Assembly (NCBI RefSeq): GCF_020283565.1
Contig: NC_060065.1
Span: 32,476,409-32,540,408 of the forward strand
DNA from: Trifolium pratense
Lineage: Eukaryota > Streptophyta > Magnoliopsida > Fabales > Fabaceae
Direction: 5' to 3'
DNA length: 64,000 nt
Numbering within the stretch: position 1 is the stretch's first letter; each line of letters starts with the position of its first letter. Shown in pieces: positions 1 to 14,495 of this stretch. The position numbers and the translations under genes are program-made. The notes under the pieces are model-generated. The model saw only the letters and a list, made by a program, of their open reading frames with translations, was not told where the DNA came from and searched no databases.

Positions 1-3000
1 ATCAACTGCATCTTCTGAGTGTTTAATACTCTGGAAGATAGAAGTAATGACAGATATAATTTCTCTCACTTTGTCAGTAGTTACTCCCAATTTGACATCT
101 TCATCTCGTTGCACTAGCATTGATAGTATCAAATGCAACTGCCTGCAAAGTCAGGAGGATAGAATATGAATTTTGTAAGAATGAGCATTCCAAACATATT
201 TTGTATAAAGCTCACTAGCAAAAGTAAAATCTATAAGTTTCAGCACAAGTTGCATTCCACATTCAGATTAAAAAAACATAATCTGTGAAGTACAATAAAA
301 CAGTAAAATAGGTGCATTTAGGTGTTTCAGCCAAACAAAAAACTATGTATACAGACCCTAACTGTCTGCATTGGAGCAGGGAAAATCCCCTACCCATTTA
401 CTATGGTACCCTTTCAAGAAAAGGCCTTTGGTTACTCCACATAAATTTTATATGTTTAAGCTTCCATAAACCGGACGTCAGGCACACAAAGTCAAACTTT
501 TTGTGAAAAAAAAAAAGCAAGTGGCTGACTATATATCTTTCAAATATACATAAAATCATAGATAAGCATCAAATGTATTAATACATTCTCTCCTGCCACT
601 TAAAGAGATGTCCCATATGAGTAAAATAATACCTGTATATAGTATTGTATGCTTCGGCATCCTTGCATTCATCAATATTGGGGCAAGATAGGCTAGCAAG
701 TGCATGAACTAGGTATGGAAGAATATACTCGGGGTAAGGGGTCAAGGAATTCCCATCCGATTGCCCTGAAAGCTGTCCCACCCTTTCTTGGTGATGCATG
801 TGAATAAGATCAGCTAAGTTCTGCTTATCCTACATTATCAGACAATTCATCAAACAATGACACAAAATTAATGTCAAGACTAGGAAATTTGCAATTGCAA
901 AAGAATTAAATCGATCAAAATATTACCTCTGCAAACTCCTCTGGGTTGGTTCCGAAAATATTGAATATAAAGGCACATGCATATTTGGCTTCCAAAAGGT
1001 GGTCTTTTATATATTGATGAACTTTGCTTAAGAAAAGCTTCTTAGCTTGAGGGAAGCCAACCTATTATACCAAATATAAGACAAAAGAAGTAGTTATTCC
1101 TACACCGGAATGAAAACATCAACAAACCAATTTCACCCTATACATAACTTGTTTACCTAATAGAGTCTTGTGATACAAGAATCCAATGGACGTACTCTCC
1201 ACTTTCTACCCTGATCTACACACTACAAATAACATTGTTCCTAAGATTATTAGGTGTGTCCTTTTTCCATGGTTACACTCAAAACAGTAAGAAACCAGAT
1301 CTAGTGGCTATAAAATGTGCCATTGTGACTTCTCCTATGACCCAAAAAGGATACAAGTGTTATTACCCTCTGTCCAGATATTTTTCTTTGCAGGGGTAGT
1401 ACGTTCAGTGAAGAGGAGTTATATTTCAGCAACCCTATCTTCAAGGGTCAAATTCAACAAGAGAAGACAATGATGTTTTTTTGCTCAGTTTGTCTACACA
1501 AAACCATTTTTCAACCTATGCCTACGACCACTTCTAACCTTCTACTTGAAAAAACCACATGAGATGTTAAGCAGAAGATGGATGTCCCTGAGCCCGAACC
1601 TCCTTTCCATCGCAAGATGAAACTGAATTTCATATGGATAATGAAGAACAAAATATTACTAGTCATTGGAAAATGAACTAGAGTGCACAAATCGGCTTTT
1701 ATACCCTGTTTTAAGCTTTCTTATCTGTTAAAAAATTATCACCATTCCATAGAGTCTTCCTTTTAAACCTAAACACCATTATCAAGATCATCCTTAACAC
1801 CCTATTTGAGGTTTTACATCACTAACAAAACCTAAACCTCTTCCCACTAGGTAGGATCGGCTAAATGGACCAAATGATGTCATAATTCTCTATTATGTAT
1901 TCAGTCCAAAGATAGACCATATACTTAAATCGCTCATAATGGCCAGACCTACATTTTTCCTTGGTCTCCCTCTATCTCCAAGTATTGAACTACCCCCTAT
2001 TTGGTCGACCTTTTTAACTGGTGCTTCTACAGGTCTTCTCAATATCCTTGAGGCTTTGTCTAATGAAAAATGGAAGCAAGCCACAAATATGGTGATGGAG
2101 GTATTAAAAAATATAATGAGATGCTACTAAGGAGAACTAGATTTTGAGTTGTTATTTAGCCAAGGAGTTTGAGATTTTAGCATTACTGATGTAGAAGGGT
2201 TAGTTTTTTAATTTTTTTTTAGTTTTCCCATTCTAGGCGGGGAAATTTTATTTTCCAAAAGTATGTCTAAGAATATACCCCAAACCCAATTCAAAATCTA
2301 GTTCAAAGGGCCAGGATTGCTTAAGCCTTATAAGGACTACTTTGGTCATAATATCACTAGTCAATATAGAAACCCAACAGTATGTTATGCATCTCCTCAA
2401 AGAAACAGGTACGATAACATGCTAACCAGAAAATACTCCAATGGATCTAAATTTAAGACTAATTAATTGAGGAAGATCTGCAATAGACAGTGCAATATAC
2501 CAATGTCTTATGGGAAGACGTATTTATCTATTCCACACAATTGGAAATAACATTCCGTAAGCATGATTATCCAATTCATGCATACCTTGAGAGCAGGACC
2601 CCGATATTACAATACCTCAATACCAGGAAAAGACATTTTATTTTAAGAGAAATGGAGGTGAGGTACTTGAGGCATACACCAACATTATTTATGCTGTGTC
2701 ACTGTCACGAATTGATAGGAAATCAAACACTGGTTATAACACTTTTCCTAGGGAATTCTTGTGACTTAGAGTAGCAAAGCAACAGAATGCCATAGCACAA
2801 ACCTAATGCAGAAGCAGAATTCAAAATCATTGCTCACCAAATTCTGCATGAACTACTTTGAGTTTGATTAAAGATAACCATGAAGATTTGAAGATCCGGT
2901 GGGTCGACCAATGAGATTTACTGTGAGCACAATAAAGCCCACGAACTGGTTCTACATGATAGAACAAAGCACATCGAGATAGACATACACTTTAACCAGG

Positions 3001-6000
3001 AAAAACTAGAAGAGTGAATTCATGTCTATACAAGGCCAAGTCAGCTTGTTGTAAAACAGGGTTGGGCAATCCAGCATTTTAGAATATTTTACCCAAGCTG
3101 GGAGGGAAGAATAGTCTAAGGAGGATTATGAAAAAACCAAGTTATGTTAGGAATTACTTTGTAACAGATTATGTTTCTAGAATTAGACTTATTTAACTGT
3201 ACTCTCTATTCTGCCAAGAAATGCCTCAAATCATAGGTTGTGTGTGTATATATCCAAGTTATAGCCCACAAGGGCTTCACCAGATTATGAACAATATTCC
3301 ATATTTCTAAATATCTGAAACTTCTTAATAGTGTGATGAACGGATAAAAACTGCTGGAGAAAAATTAAAATGAAGGGAAATTACCTCTGATGTCTTTATA
3401 GTTAAGTGAAAAATATCAGCAGGAATCTTGTGATCCCAAAGCCTAGCCAAACGAAGAACTGCCTTTGCAGAAGCAAGCCTCAAATGGGCCTTATCGACTG
3501 AACTGCAAGAGGGCATAAATGATTACATCATATTTGAACCCACAAAACAAATTTAAAATGAAATGGAGAAAGAGTAACAATTTTCAGATTGAAATGAATT
3601 ACAAAAATATAGCTCTGTGAAGCTATTATACCTTGACTTTATGTCCTTTGATATTTCACCATAAGAAAGCACGTTTCTTAGGATATCCAAAAGACCATCA
3701 ATACCGGGACGAACAAGAGCATCTTTGACTGGCAAGTAGCTTTTCACTACGGTTTTGATACCATATATCTGCAGCAAAGAAAGAAAATGAAGAGAATACA
3801 AAGAGGGAGAAAATGAACTGTCAAATAGCAGCTAGCTTACAAACATTATCCAATAAGATAATAATTGTATCAAATTACAGATTACAGACATTATCTAAAG
3901 TATGCAAAATTAGAATAGACTATCTTCGTACCCACCTTCAACACACAAATATCACTTTTATCATCCCAAGATGCTCTTGTGTGATCATCTTTCTGAAACC
4001 ATAAAACGCATTTCAATAGAAATTGATTACTTTGACACTTATCCCATAAAGAAGAATTTCATTGTACGGAATTTAAAAGGCTTACACTATCACTTTTCAG
4101 AATCTTGTTTATTATAAATTCTTCAATTTCACTCTCTCTAGTTTCAAATACAGGCATTGCAGTCTGTGCTATACAACCCAATGACTGCAAAACTGTGGGC
4201 AGATTCGTTCTCTCCTCCAGCATATCTACAAGCCTCTGTATATAAGGTAAGAACAATCAGAATAAAACATTCCAAAGTATGTTATAATAAAGAGAAAATT
4301 GCACTTACTTCACTAGAGATAAGGGCTAATTACAACTTTCTTGTTTGGAAAATTACACTTTGATACCCTTATTTCTTTTAAGAAATTACATCTACCTCCT
4401 CTACTTATATGTAAAAACCCCCAGTTTTTGTATATATTTATTTATTTATTTATTTATTTTTAATATATTAAGGAGATCTAGGCACGGGATGGGAGCGAAG
4501 CCTGCTTTGTCCCCTGATGTCTAGACGCTCTTCGCCTTATAAAAAAATGTACAAACCACATGGAAAGCCCCCTTAATGATAACAAAGCAAGAGAGGTAGG
4601 TGTGAGTTTTAAAACTATCCATATAATAAATCATATGAAACCTTGTATAGAACAGAGAGAGCCTTGAGGCCATCATCCTTTGTTATTGCAGCTAGAGCAT
4701 GCACAGCATACTTTGCCTGTCTCCGACTGCCTTCTAAACACAGTCTTTCTAACATAAGGTCTACAGAACTGCAAGGAAAAAATAATAAGAAGAATATTAT
4801 AAAACGTAATGAAATTAAGAGAGTTAATAAGTTTGACAGTGGCACCTTGATGCAACTGCTAGTTGTTCTTGAATAGTACCACCAGCCTTTGCTAAAACAT
4901 TCAAAATGCCCTCTTTGATAATATCATTATTATTATTATCCTTGAGTAACTTCACCAGTTCCTCCTCACTGCCACTAAAAAAGTGCGGACTGAAACGAGC
5001 AATTATCTGCACATTATCATAAGTTAACTGGAAGTCAGAAAAGATTATTCCAATACCTTTAACTTACATGTCCAAAATGACTGAAAATACACATGGTTCC
5101 ATATCAAAATCGCAAGAATCCTAATTCATGAAATTGTTTAAGATTTTGATAAACCATTATTGGGCCTTCTCCTAACAGCTTAAAATTAAGATGAATAAGG
5201 TTCATGACATGGTATTGGTGTCAGCGTCTCTTTTAACTAAAATCACAATTCTTGCCACCCTCACTCTCTCAAATTAATATTTGGTAATTACGGGACTGTG
5301 CTGTCTCCACATTTTAAGCTTGGGGAATTCACATGAGAGAGAAGCTGTACTAAAGATATCAATAAAATCACTCATCGGCCTGACCTAATCCTAACGCTTC
5401 AATTTTTGGGAAGAATTGGTACTTGACAGATATTAACCCTAAGCCCAAAGATGCCAATTAATCAGCAGCGTCATTATCAGTGCAAGCAAATATATAGACA
5501 CATATAAGAAAATTTTCTCCACCCCCCTCCCTCCCTGTTTGCAATGAACTGAAGTAGAAATTCTTCAAGAATCATGACAAAGAATGCATAATGCAAATGT
5601 CCAAGAACCAACAGCAGTAAGTCAATACACCCAAAATGACATGATCTTACCACTAATATATTCATGCAAGATTGTATACGCTGATCATTCTCTGCAGATT
5701 TATATCTGACGATTTCTGAAAGAATAGTTGTTGCATGCTCCTTACTGAATAGCAAATAGGAGCACTTAACATATAAGGTATTCAGAAACTCATCCAGCTG
5801 ATGTTTCTCACCAAGTATTTTAGTCAGTTCATCCTGCAAAAAAACGTAAAAAATAACAAACTATAAATTACAGTTTCTTTCGTTATAAGAAAAGAAACAT
5901 AAGCGTAGGTCAATCTAAATCACAATAAGATTGTACCATTTGCATGTTTAAATACTACTCTCCTAATAGACTCCATGGGTTAAATAGTTAGAATTACAAT

Positions 6001-9000
6001 GCTAATATCTATGTAATTGTTATCGTAGATGCCTTTTAAATAAGTCCATGAAAGTAACTGGAAAGCAGATCTAGAGAGAAAGTGAGTAAAATATATATTG
6101 GTAACTGTTAGAATCAAATCTACATTTACTGTATAGATTAATTCTTGGCAGTACACTATCGTAGATTAGAGCTAATTTAGGATTTGATGCTCATTGACTT
6201 TTATTGTAAATCCTGTAAAGTTTTTATAAATAGATGGCAGCGTGACATCATTGGATCGTAGTGAAAAATTCTGAAGCTTAGTAATGTAACCCTCAGGAAC
6301 TGGGTATTAGCATCAAATATTCAGTTATCATATTTTCACTTCAATAATTAATTCCTATGCAATTTGTAACAAATTATATTCCAAAGCAGTATCTCAAAAA
6401 ATATATACATCAGTTTCAGATATATTACCCTGTACGCACGAGTTTGATGAAAGCTAGTATTTGGATCAACAAGATGCGTTAAAATTTTCCAGATATTAGT
6501 GTCATTTAATTGATCAAGAATCTGGAAACTCTCCTCAGCCTCTGATGGGTCAGCAAACGAACGGGACATTACTCGAAAACAGAACGCAATCTTCTTTTGA
6601 ACCTCAGGATTTTCTTTATCCTGAATTTAAAAGAGGTCAATACCTTTTCTAAGTCAATATTCTTTTGAAAAATCAGGTTTTTAACTTTCAAGGTCACATA
6701 CCTGACTATTCTGCCTCAGAGCTAGATACTTCTGCAGCTCCTCTTGTAGCCTACCATCAAAGTCGTAACATGAAAAACGTGAATTTGATACACCAGGAAA
6801 TATATAAGTCATCACATATGTCAACCGAGCTCACCTTTGTTTTTGCTCCAGTAGCTTTTCAAGAGCGTTGACCTCCACTTTATCTAATCCAGAGAAAATA
6901 TCAACCCAATATTTAACCATATCTTTGATAGAAAACTCTGATGGAAACAGGGACCCACACAGAACAGATTCGATGATATCTGATCTGAAGAATGAAGCAA
7001 ACAAAAGAAACGTCAATATTTAGAACATCTAATTCCTTAGTGAACGAAAACAAGAAACTAAAAACAAACTACACAGGAAAAGAATGAAGCAAACTCAGAA
7101 TGACATGGGGACCCTTCCGTATTGTTAGTTACAATGCCCTTGCTGACTTAACATTGTACTTGAATCATACGGTATCATGCTTATGGGAAATGACATCATT
7201 TTGTGTCTAACCCTATTTGAATCATACGGTATCATGCCCTTGCTGACTAACATTGTACTTGAGCGCCAACTACAGAACAAAGCCCTATTTTTTTCTCATG
7301 GTTTGGGACAGACTATATAATAGTATCGACAGGGACTTGAGGGAAAACATACTAATGAAAAATAAGAAAATAAATAAATTAAATATAAACTTCATCCTTG
7401 AAAGTGTAGGTTGTTCTGATTGTTGTTCACCTGAAATCTTTGTCATAGAAACATCTAAGGATCTTCCCTGGAATCCAGTTATATCCGCTGGGGTTAACGG
7501 TGTCAGAGCTTTTCTCACAAAAAACTCTATATATCTCGGCCAATCTCTCCATGGTATACTTTTTAACAAGTTGCTGGAAATGTATAGCAAAACAAGGATT
7601 TGAGATTGAAATGCAATCATCAGAAATAAGAGAAAACGTTAGAAAAATAATGATGTCGATTAGAGGAATACATACAGATTTGTCATGAAGCCGTTCTGCA
7701 ACAAGATTCATAGCTTCAAGAGGAACTGCTTGTAGCGTGTGACATGCCGCATCACAGATAACAGCCACCACTTGCTTTCGAAAATTATCATCAAAATCCA
7801 GAAGCTGATCACAAAGGGCAGCTAAAAAATTTTTGCCAAGATAAATTTAGCAGATATAGATAGTAACAAATTCAATATAAGAATCTGGGACTGAATTTGA
7901 TTTACATAATTAATGGACTCACAGATTATTTCAGGAGCTTTAGGCCTCTGAGGATTTGACAGAAGAGAGCTCTTTAAATGCTCAAGGACTGACATGCGGA
8001 CCCCAAAATCTCTATCAGTCAACCTTTTTAAAAACTCTGAAAGTATTGGCTGAAATGCCTCAGAAGTGGAAATTTCAGGAAGAGCAATTATATCGCCAAC
8101 CAAGTTCACTGCTTTCAGACGGGTTTCCAACTGGTCGGTCTGTAAATTTCCAAATTAGAAATGAGAATCCAGGCATCAAATGTGAATTGAAGTCAAGAGT
8201 GCCAGTTTGCTTAAACTTGTAAACTAAATTTGAATGTAGGATAAAAAGGCCATGGTGACTTTTTGTGATGGTAATGTTGGAACTTCATAAATTCTGAAGA
8301 ACGTTAATTCTACAATGCATAACATAACATTTACACAACAAAACATCTTATCTCGTCGCATCACAGTCAATTTAGTGGAAACAAATTATTCTTCAGAAAC
8401 CACAGGGAGCATCTGGAAACCAAATAAATCAGTAATTACCTGCAGCTCCCCCGTGACATAAGGGAGAATTCCAGATAGGATCTGAGGAGCACAGCAACAT
8501 ATATCATATAATACTTCATGGTGCTGAACTTGACTGCTCACTGGCTTGCTTTCTCCTGACACTAATGATAGAAAAAAATGTTTAATGCTAGGTTCAAGTA
8601 TTCCTATGCATTGCTTTATGACATTCATGGAAAGCTTCCTCGCAGCTGCAGTAACATCCTGCAATTAAAAATATCAACAAATTATTTTCCTTATATAAGA
8701 TTAGAGATAGCACAAAAGATGAGATTCGTTGTCCAAGAGCATAAGCCATCTCCAAATAATAATAGGATAAAATAAAAGTAAAAGAAAAGGTACTTACTCT
8801 TTTTTCGCGACCTAAAGTGGACAGCAGACTAGATAGAAGATTCTCAGGAACATCCTCACTCTCCTCCAAGAGAACAGCCATAATATTCTCCATGGATGAT
8901 AGAACACTTTCTGGATGATCATCTCTGAACATGAAACAGAATGTACAAGCACCACTTATTAATATACAAAACGGATCTTTATTCAAGAAAAGGAGTATAA

Positions 9001-11881
9001 AAAATTTGTGATTCATGAAATACAACTAACGATTATTGCCCCGAAACAGGTATCGCACAGAAGCATCACTCAATACAAATGATTGATAACTCAATTAGGT
9101 AATACAAATAAGTGGCAAATAATAAGCAAAAGGTTCAAAATAAGTCAAAGAATGAAGAAGCACTCAACCAAAAAGTACACCAAAACTTGTGTTATATGAA
9201 ACCTGATTTCAGGTACAATAATATGTCAAACATGACACATACAATACTCCAAATGTACTTTTAAAAAAATAAAAACAGAACACAAAAGGACAAGATTGGC
9301 AGGACAGAGAGAAACAAAACTAGAGAGCAAGTTTTATAAAATCAGAATCACTGAATTTCCTTCTCCATTCCTAAAACATCATATTACAACTCCAATTATA
9401 CAAGTATGCATAGTTTTGGTTTTTCTAATTATCTTTAATTTACTTTCTCAAAAATACATGACCAGCAAATGGAACACAAACTTCAGAACCAAGTACACCA
9501 ACAAAATACCAAAATTGCAAGCAGAATATTTCAGGGGAATAATATAACTCTTTAACATGAGCATACACATATAATTAAATAAGCAAAAGATATCATGATA
9601 AACTAACCTGGCAACTGCAAAAAAAGTGCTGAACATCTCATTCACCAGATCATCACATTCAAGATCCAACATTACAACACATGATCTATATTTTGCCAGA
9701 GTCTCCAACATAGCAACTTCCTGGCCAAAGGATGGACTACTTATATCACTCAGACCACTAAAAGTGCTCACAATTAACTGAAAGATGTCCTGCAAATTGA
9801 TCTAAAAAAGATTAGGATGAATGTTCCCACCTAAATTCTCTTTAGGTTTGACCGATAGGAAAAGGATAATCCTTATGCCAATTTAAGTTAAAAATAATAA
9901 GATAACCTAATTTATATAATCAGATAACCAGTGTAAATGGAAGGCACCTTTAGAACATCGTCACTATAGGGAGCTTCGGGTGCAGTTATTCGAGTTATCT
10001 CACAAACACATGTTGCTACTAGAAGTTTTACATCCCCATCTTGGTGCTTCAGCAATTCTGGCTTAACAATTGCATTCAAAAAGGGCTTCATTGACTCCAA
10101 TGCTGAAGCCGATGGTGATTGATCCATGTCAGTAAGGCATGTTGCCGCTTGCTGCAGATCCAGAAACATTTTGTTGTGGGGGATATTAGCAGTTGACAAT
10201 CAACCCAACACATAAAATGAAAAAATTTACACTGCACGATGGTAACATAAGTAAAACTATAATAATTTCTAACATTAGATACCATTATAGCACATGTGTG
10301 GCCTCAAGAGTTAGATGCTTATAAACTGGTTTTAATCATAAAGTTAAACTTGGTTTTTTGGTAATAGCACATTCATTTGGCAGTAGGAAAATGGTAAACC
10401 CAATACCTGGAAATGCTATGTACTACAGAGAAGTTCATTCTTGTCAACCCCAAGTAGTAAGTTTCAGCAAAAAGAATTTTCAATAACAGCTTAACAAAAT
10501 TAGTACTTTTATTATGATTTCAAAGATCTAGTGGCTACATGGCAAGCAACAGTCACAAGACTATGACAGTGTGTCCATATGACTAACCTAAACAGTAATG
10601 TCTAAACTTTAAATGAAGACCTAATATGTTCCTCAACTTTTCACTCCATCTTGCTCATTGCTTGATCGACACGGCCCTAGGTCAATGAAACTAGATTATT
10701 CTATTACTAGTTACTACACATCTGACTATAACAGATGTACGGCACATTTACTGATCCAAGTCACAAATGCACGAGATATAAAAGAATATGTAAGTGAAAA
10801 CATAATTTATTACCAAATGTGTATCATATTGTGCTAAGACCTCAGACAGTGTGCTTGGTAGGTACAACAATATATATGATGACAAATAAGCTGAACAATC
10901 AGTCAGCAAGTCCACATCTTTCTAAGTCAATTATTTAGGGAAAAAAATATATTTCATTATCTATCTCATATATCATAATCCAACTCTATTAAACGTAAAC
11001 ACCACTTTCAATCTCATCTACATTTCCAAATTGAAAATGGTACAGTGACACATTCATTCAGACATGCGCACTTCACTAGCACAATATAATGTGATTCAAC
11101 AATTTCCAGGGTTCACTAACATAACTGATTCATTTACTAGTTGAAAACTAGACAATAAGACACAAACAAATTATCAGAACTTGCAACAACTAATTTCTTC
11201 ATTTTCCCTCCATTATTTCTCATTCAAAATTTAAATATTCGGTAGCTTCACATATTTTCCACTCAGTTTCCTCTGCATCCAAAACAAAGTACAGCTTAAT
11301 TATGACAACAAGGTACAATACCAACTTTTTCACCATACAAAAAACCCCAAGTGGTAGCAACTTCAAGTACATTAATTAATTAAAAAACAAACCTAACTAA
11401 AAAATGCTCCACAAGCTTGCTTCAAATTAATCAAATTCTCACATCAAACAAAGTAAATCTGACAATTTAACCCCTAAATTCCATTAAAACCACCCAAATC
11501 CTAAATCACAAACCAACCACAAGAAGTAACACAAAACCTAAAACTAATCTACACATTAGAACTCAATTCAATTTTCCCAAGCAACAAATCAGTTAAAAAA
11601 AATGCTTTAATTCTCTAAGCATTAGGTAAACTAAAAATAACGGATTTAATAATAATAATAATAATAATAATAACTAACCCCAAAATTTTTTTTTGGAAAT
11701 CTTGCATAATTAAGCTAAACTATGAACCTAATTGGGAAAGAAACCAACGAGAAATTGAAGAAATTAAACGAAAATAAAGAGTGTAAACCTTCAAGAGCTG
11801 AATTAGAGTCTCTTTAGAAGAAGGAAGAGTTTCGAGTTTGGATCCCAGGTCTTTGAGCTGAAGATGAGGTTTGAGAGCCAT
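1..11881 (-). CDS. PDS5: PDS5-type sister chromatid cohesion cofactor, 5' two thirds (21 exons, partial)
   Basis: Spliced on the minus strand from the ATG at 11879-11881. Coding exons: 11789-11881, 9948-10151, 9608-9789, 8798-8924, 8440-8658, 7923-8139, 7676-7821, 7431-7573, 6835-6984, 6702-6750, 6429-6620, 5651-5833, 4846-5006, 4642-4768, 4086-4235, 3936-3992, 3632-3768, 3385-3502, 927-1061, 633-829 and 1-142, continuing outside the window. Every junction has GT/AG borders and the phases agree, giving 1043 codons without a stop. The protein is a helical HEAT-repeat type product; diagnostic stretches are LKAVNLVGDIIALPE with FLKRLTDRDFGVRMSVLEH (about residues 210-260) and KYTMERLAEIYRVFCEK (about 335-355). 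PDS5 proteins bind cohesin in the nucleus and control sister chromatid cohesion and release. Plant PDS5A-like proteins are around 1400-1700 residues, so the C-terminal third is missing here. Introns are long (2323 bp at 1062-3384; 1637 bp at 10152-11788). The family call is firm; the paralogue cannot be fixed. Confidence 0.95.
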
Positions 11882-12059
11882 TTTTGGGGGAAAACGACGT
11901 CGTTTTATGGATGCGCGTGGTTTATCATGGAAGAAAACGGTTGAAAAAACAGAAGAGAGTGAAGAAGTGAAGAAGAATTGAAAGAGAAAGGGTTTGATTT
12001 TGGTTCTCTCTCTCTTTCTATCTTGTTGGTGTTACTGGTTGTGCTTGCGTGTCTAGTGT

Positions 12060-12104
<45 letters not shown>

Positions 12105-12130
12105 GAACAGTGAAGTGAAGACGCTCTCCG
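11882..12130 (-). promoter_or_regulatory. 5' leader/promoter-proximal region of the PDS5 gene with a CT/GA microsatellite
   Basis: Directly upstream of the PDS5 start codon. It contains a perfect (GA)n run at 12061-12101, which reads (CT)n on the gene strand. CT-rich leaders are common in plant housekeeping genes. No clear TATA box was seen, so the transcription start cannot be placed. Confidence 0.5.
12061..12101. repeat. (GA)n microsatellite
   Basis: About 20 perfect AG units upstream of the PDS5 start codon. Confidence 0.95.
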
Positions 12131-12287
12131 AATCTAAATCTAATGCTAAGTTTCACGCGCTGACTTTTTTGTACTGTTCCTCTCTTTGTTTTTTCCCTCC
12201 ATGTGTTGTCAAAAAAAATTACTACTAATGTTTGAAGTTACTAGAACTTTGACCATGCGGTGCATGAGTCTAATTAGGTGTAATATG

Positions 12288-13286
12288 TAGAGCTGGGTAT
12301 ACGGACCAAGGTCCGCGGGCCGACCCGTTTAACCCGCAGCCCGCACGGACTTAAGACCAAATTTTTTTGGCCCGTTTACATTTTTGCCCGTGTGGGTTGG
12401 ACCGTTAAAATCGCGGGTTATGCGGGTTAAATCCGCGGGTTCGCGGGTTAGCCCGTGGCCCGCCTTCTTTTTTTTTATATAATTAATTACAAAATTTATC
12501 AGATATAAATAACTTGGTCCATGTCCAAATTCAACTTTTTTAACTACAAAAAAAAAAAACTTAGTCTAAACCCTAATTATAAAAAGCAACAACACACTCC
12601 AATTTTAATCAAGTAGACAACAACACAAAACATCATGATTCAGACATGTTCTTCTACTTATAATCTTTTGTTCTTTTTCACTATCTTTTACTTTGTCTCA
12701 GCTGTATATACATTTGCTAGTATTTAAAAGATACATGTCCAAATGAGAAGTTATTTTTTTGGGGGTATTTTCCGCTATTATGGTTTGAATAATTTGGTTA
12801 CCTTGATGTGATTTAGTTAAGTTGAATCTGTTAATCTTTTTATGCTTTTTGGGGTACATGTAGAAAGTTTTTCTCATTAAAATGGACGATACAAAAATGA
12901 CGATAAGAATCAGTTGAATTTTATTTTAGTTGCTTTACTTACAAAGAGAAGATATATAAACTCAATGATATCACAAACTTTATTTATTTTTATTTGTTAG
13001 TTACAATTTATATGTTATAACATAAAATTATTAATAATATAATTTTTTAAACTTTCATTATATAAATATTTTATTAATTTAGTTTATTTTTTTGAAAAGA
13101 GATTTTTTATTTTTTTTGGTAATAGTCCGCGGGTTAACCGTTTAACCCGCGGGTTTATGCGGACCGGACTCGGACTTAATATTATAACTCGTTTATATTT
13201 GCCGACGGGCTTGTTCGCCCCGTTTAATATGCGGGTTTATGCGGGGCGGATTAAACGGGGCGGGCTAGCCCGCATACCCAGCTCTA
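12288..13286. mobile_element. Non-autonomous hAT-like element, GC-rich ends and AT-rich core
   Basis: Ends are TAGAGCTGGGTATACGG and CCCGCATACCCAGCTCTA, a near-perfect terminal inverted repeat. It is flanked by an exact 8-bp target duplication GTAATATG (12280-12287 and 13287-13294), the hallmark of hAT transposition. Subterminal 150-180 bp at each end are made of CGGG/CCCG runs, while the 600-bp centre is strongly AT-rich. No coding region was seen, so transposase must come from elsewhere. The same architecture recurs at 51107 and 61900. Confidence 0.9.
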
Positions 13287-13649
13287 GTAATATGTAACAA
13301 TAAAAAATAAAATACAAAAATTCTAAGAGCATTTTCAATAAGAGTAGTATAGGAAATTTCATGGACTAATTATTCTATATTTGTTTATGTGCTTATTTTA
13401 TATTTTATATATTTTTTAAATAATTTTGGAACCCATCGTTTTGTTTACTTATTAAAAAAAAATTACTGATAACTAAAGGTTAAAAAATTGATGATAATTA
13501 AAGGTTAAAAAAAAATTAAAGACATAATCAAGAACATAAACTTAAGTAGACATCCATAAATAAATAAAAATTGTGATTAATTCCGCCGTTCAAATTTATT
13601 GAAAACAGGGTTAACATATTAGGATTCCTAAATTCTTTCATAATTGAAG

Positions 13650-13835
13650 CACATGTTTTAGCGGTTGAAAGGTTTTATTGTAAGTAAGGGATGCAGGTTC
13701 AATGACAAATCTGTATTTTGTTAATAAAAAAGCTGCAATAAAAAGAAAGAGAAAATGAGAGGGGAAAAAATTTGGTTTAGGGTTAGCTCATGTTAGCAAA
13801 CTTATAATATATGAGATTATCGGTTTTTAATTGTT
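13650..13835 (+). repeat. Decayed tRNA-derived SINE-like repeat, copy 1
   Basis: A weak A-box-like segment (AGCGGTTGAAAGG) and B-box-like segment (GGTTCAATG) are followed by AATAAAAAAGCTGCAATAAA and a GGTTTAGGGTTAG stretch. The order matches the better preserved copy at 14305-14495. Confidence 0.4.
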
Positions 13836-14304
13836 TAAATTGTGCAATGAAAATTGATGGTGCTTAATTGTCGTATGAAATTTTTCCTATGAAAATTGAT
13901 GGAGCTTAACACTTTGTGGACATAGTTTAAATCACAATTGGTCTGCTAGTGCATATTGTATCAATTGATCATCGGTTAATATTAAATATGCCATGTTAAA
14001 ATCAAAATAATGAATGTGATTAGTGACATGACTATGGTTGTGTTTGGTTGTATTGCAAAAAAAATTGATTTAGCAAAATTGAGTTTGATAATAACTTTCC
14101 AAATTACACGTGATAATAACTTTCTAAATCTCACATGATAATTATTCTCTAAATTTATGATCCGGTAGAAAAAAAATCATTGATCAGGAAAGACATAAAA
14201 ATATTTCGTGATGAATAATATAGTCAACAATAATTTTGATATGATATACTTTTAAAATTGATGGTGCTTATCAATTATTGCACATAATTTTAATCACAAT
14301 TGGT

Positions 14305-14495
14305 ATACTTGCCATAGTGGTTGGAAATATTGCCTTGCACTAAAGGGTTGTGGGTTCGAATCCTATTCAAGACAAAATTATATTATTTTTTAATAAAAAT
14401 TGCAAGATAAAATGGAGGGAAAACAGAGAAAATAAATTAGGGTTTAGAGTTTGCTTGTGTATACAAGCTTATAATATAAAAGATTGGGAAAAAAA
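14305..14495 (+). repeat. tRNA-derived SINE-like repeat, copy 2
   Basis: Contains CATAGTGGTTGG (A-box like) and GGTTCGAATCC (consensus RNA polymerase III B box) about 35 bases apart, then AATAAAAATTGCAAGATAAA and TTAGGGTTTAGAG. The spacing and B box fit a tRNA-derived SINE head. No full cloverleaf could be formed, so it is not called a tRNA gene. Confidence 0.5.

Noticed and set aside
7253..7771. Several overlapping open frames of 60-116 codons on both strands
   Set aside because: They overlap PDS5 exons 7 and 8 and adjacent introns; only the spliced minus-strand frame shows homology and phase consistency.
14330..14380. A tRNA gene (consensus B box)
   Set aside because: No complete cloverleaf or acceptor stem; the context repeats elsewhere, so it is SINE-like.
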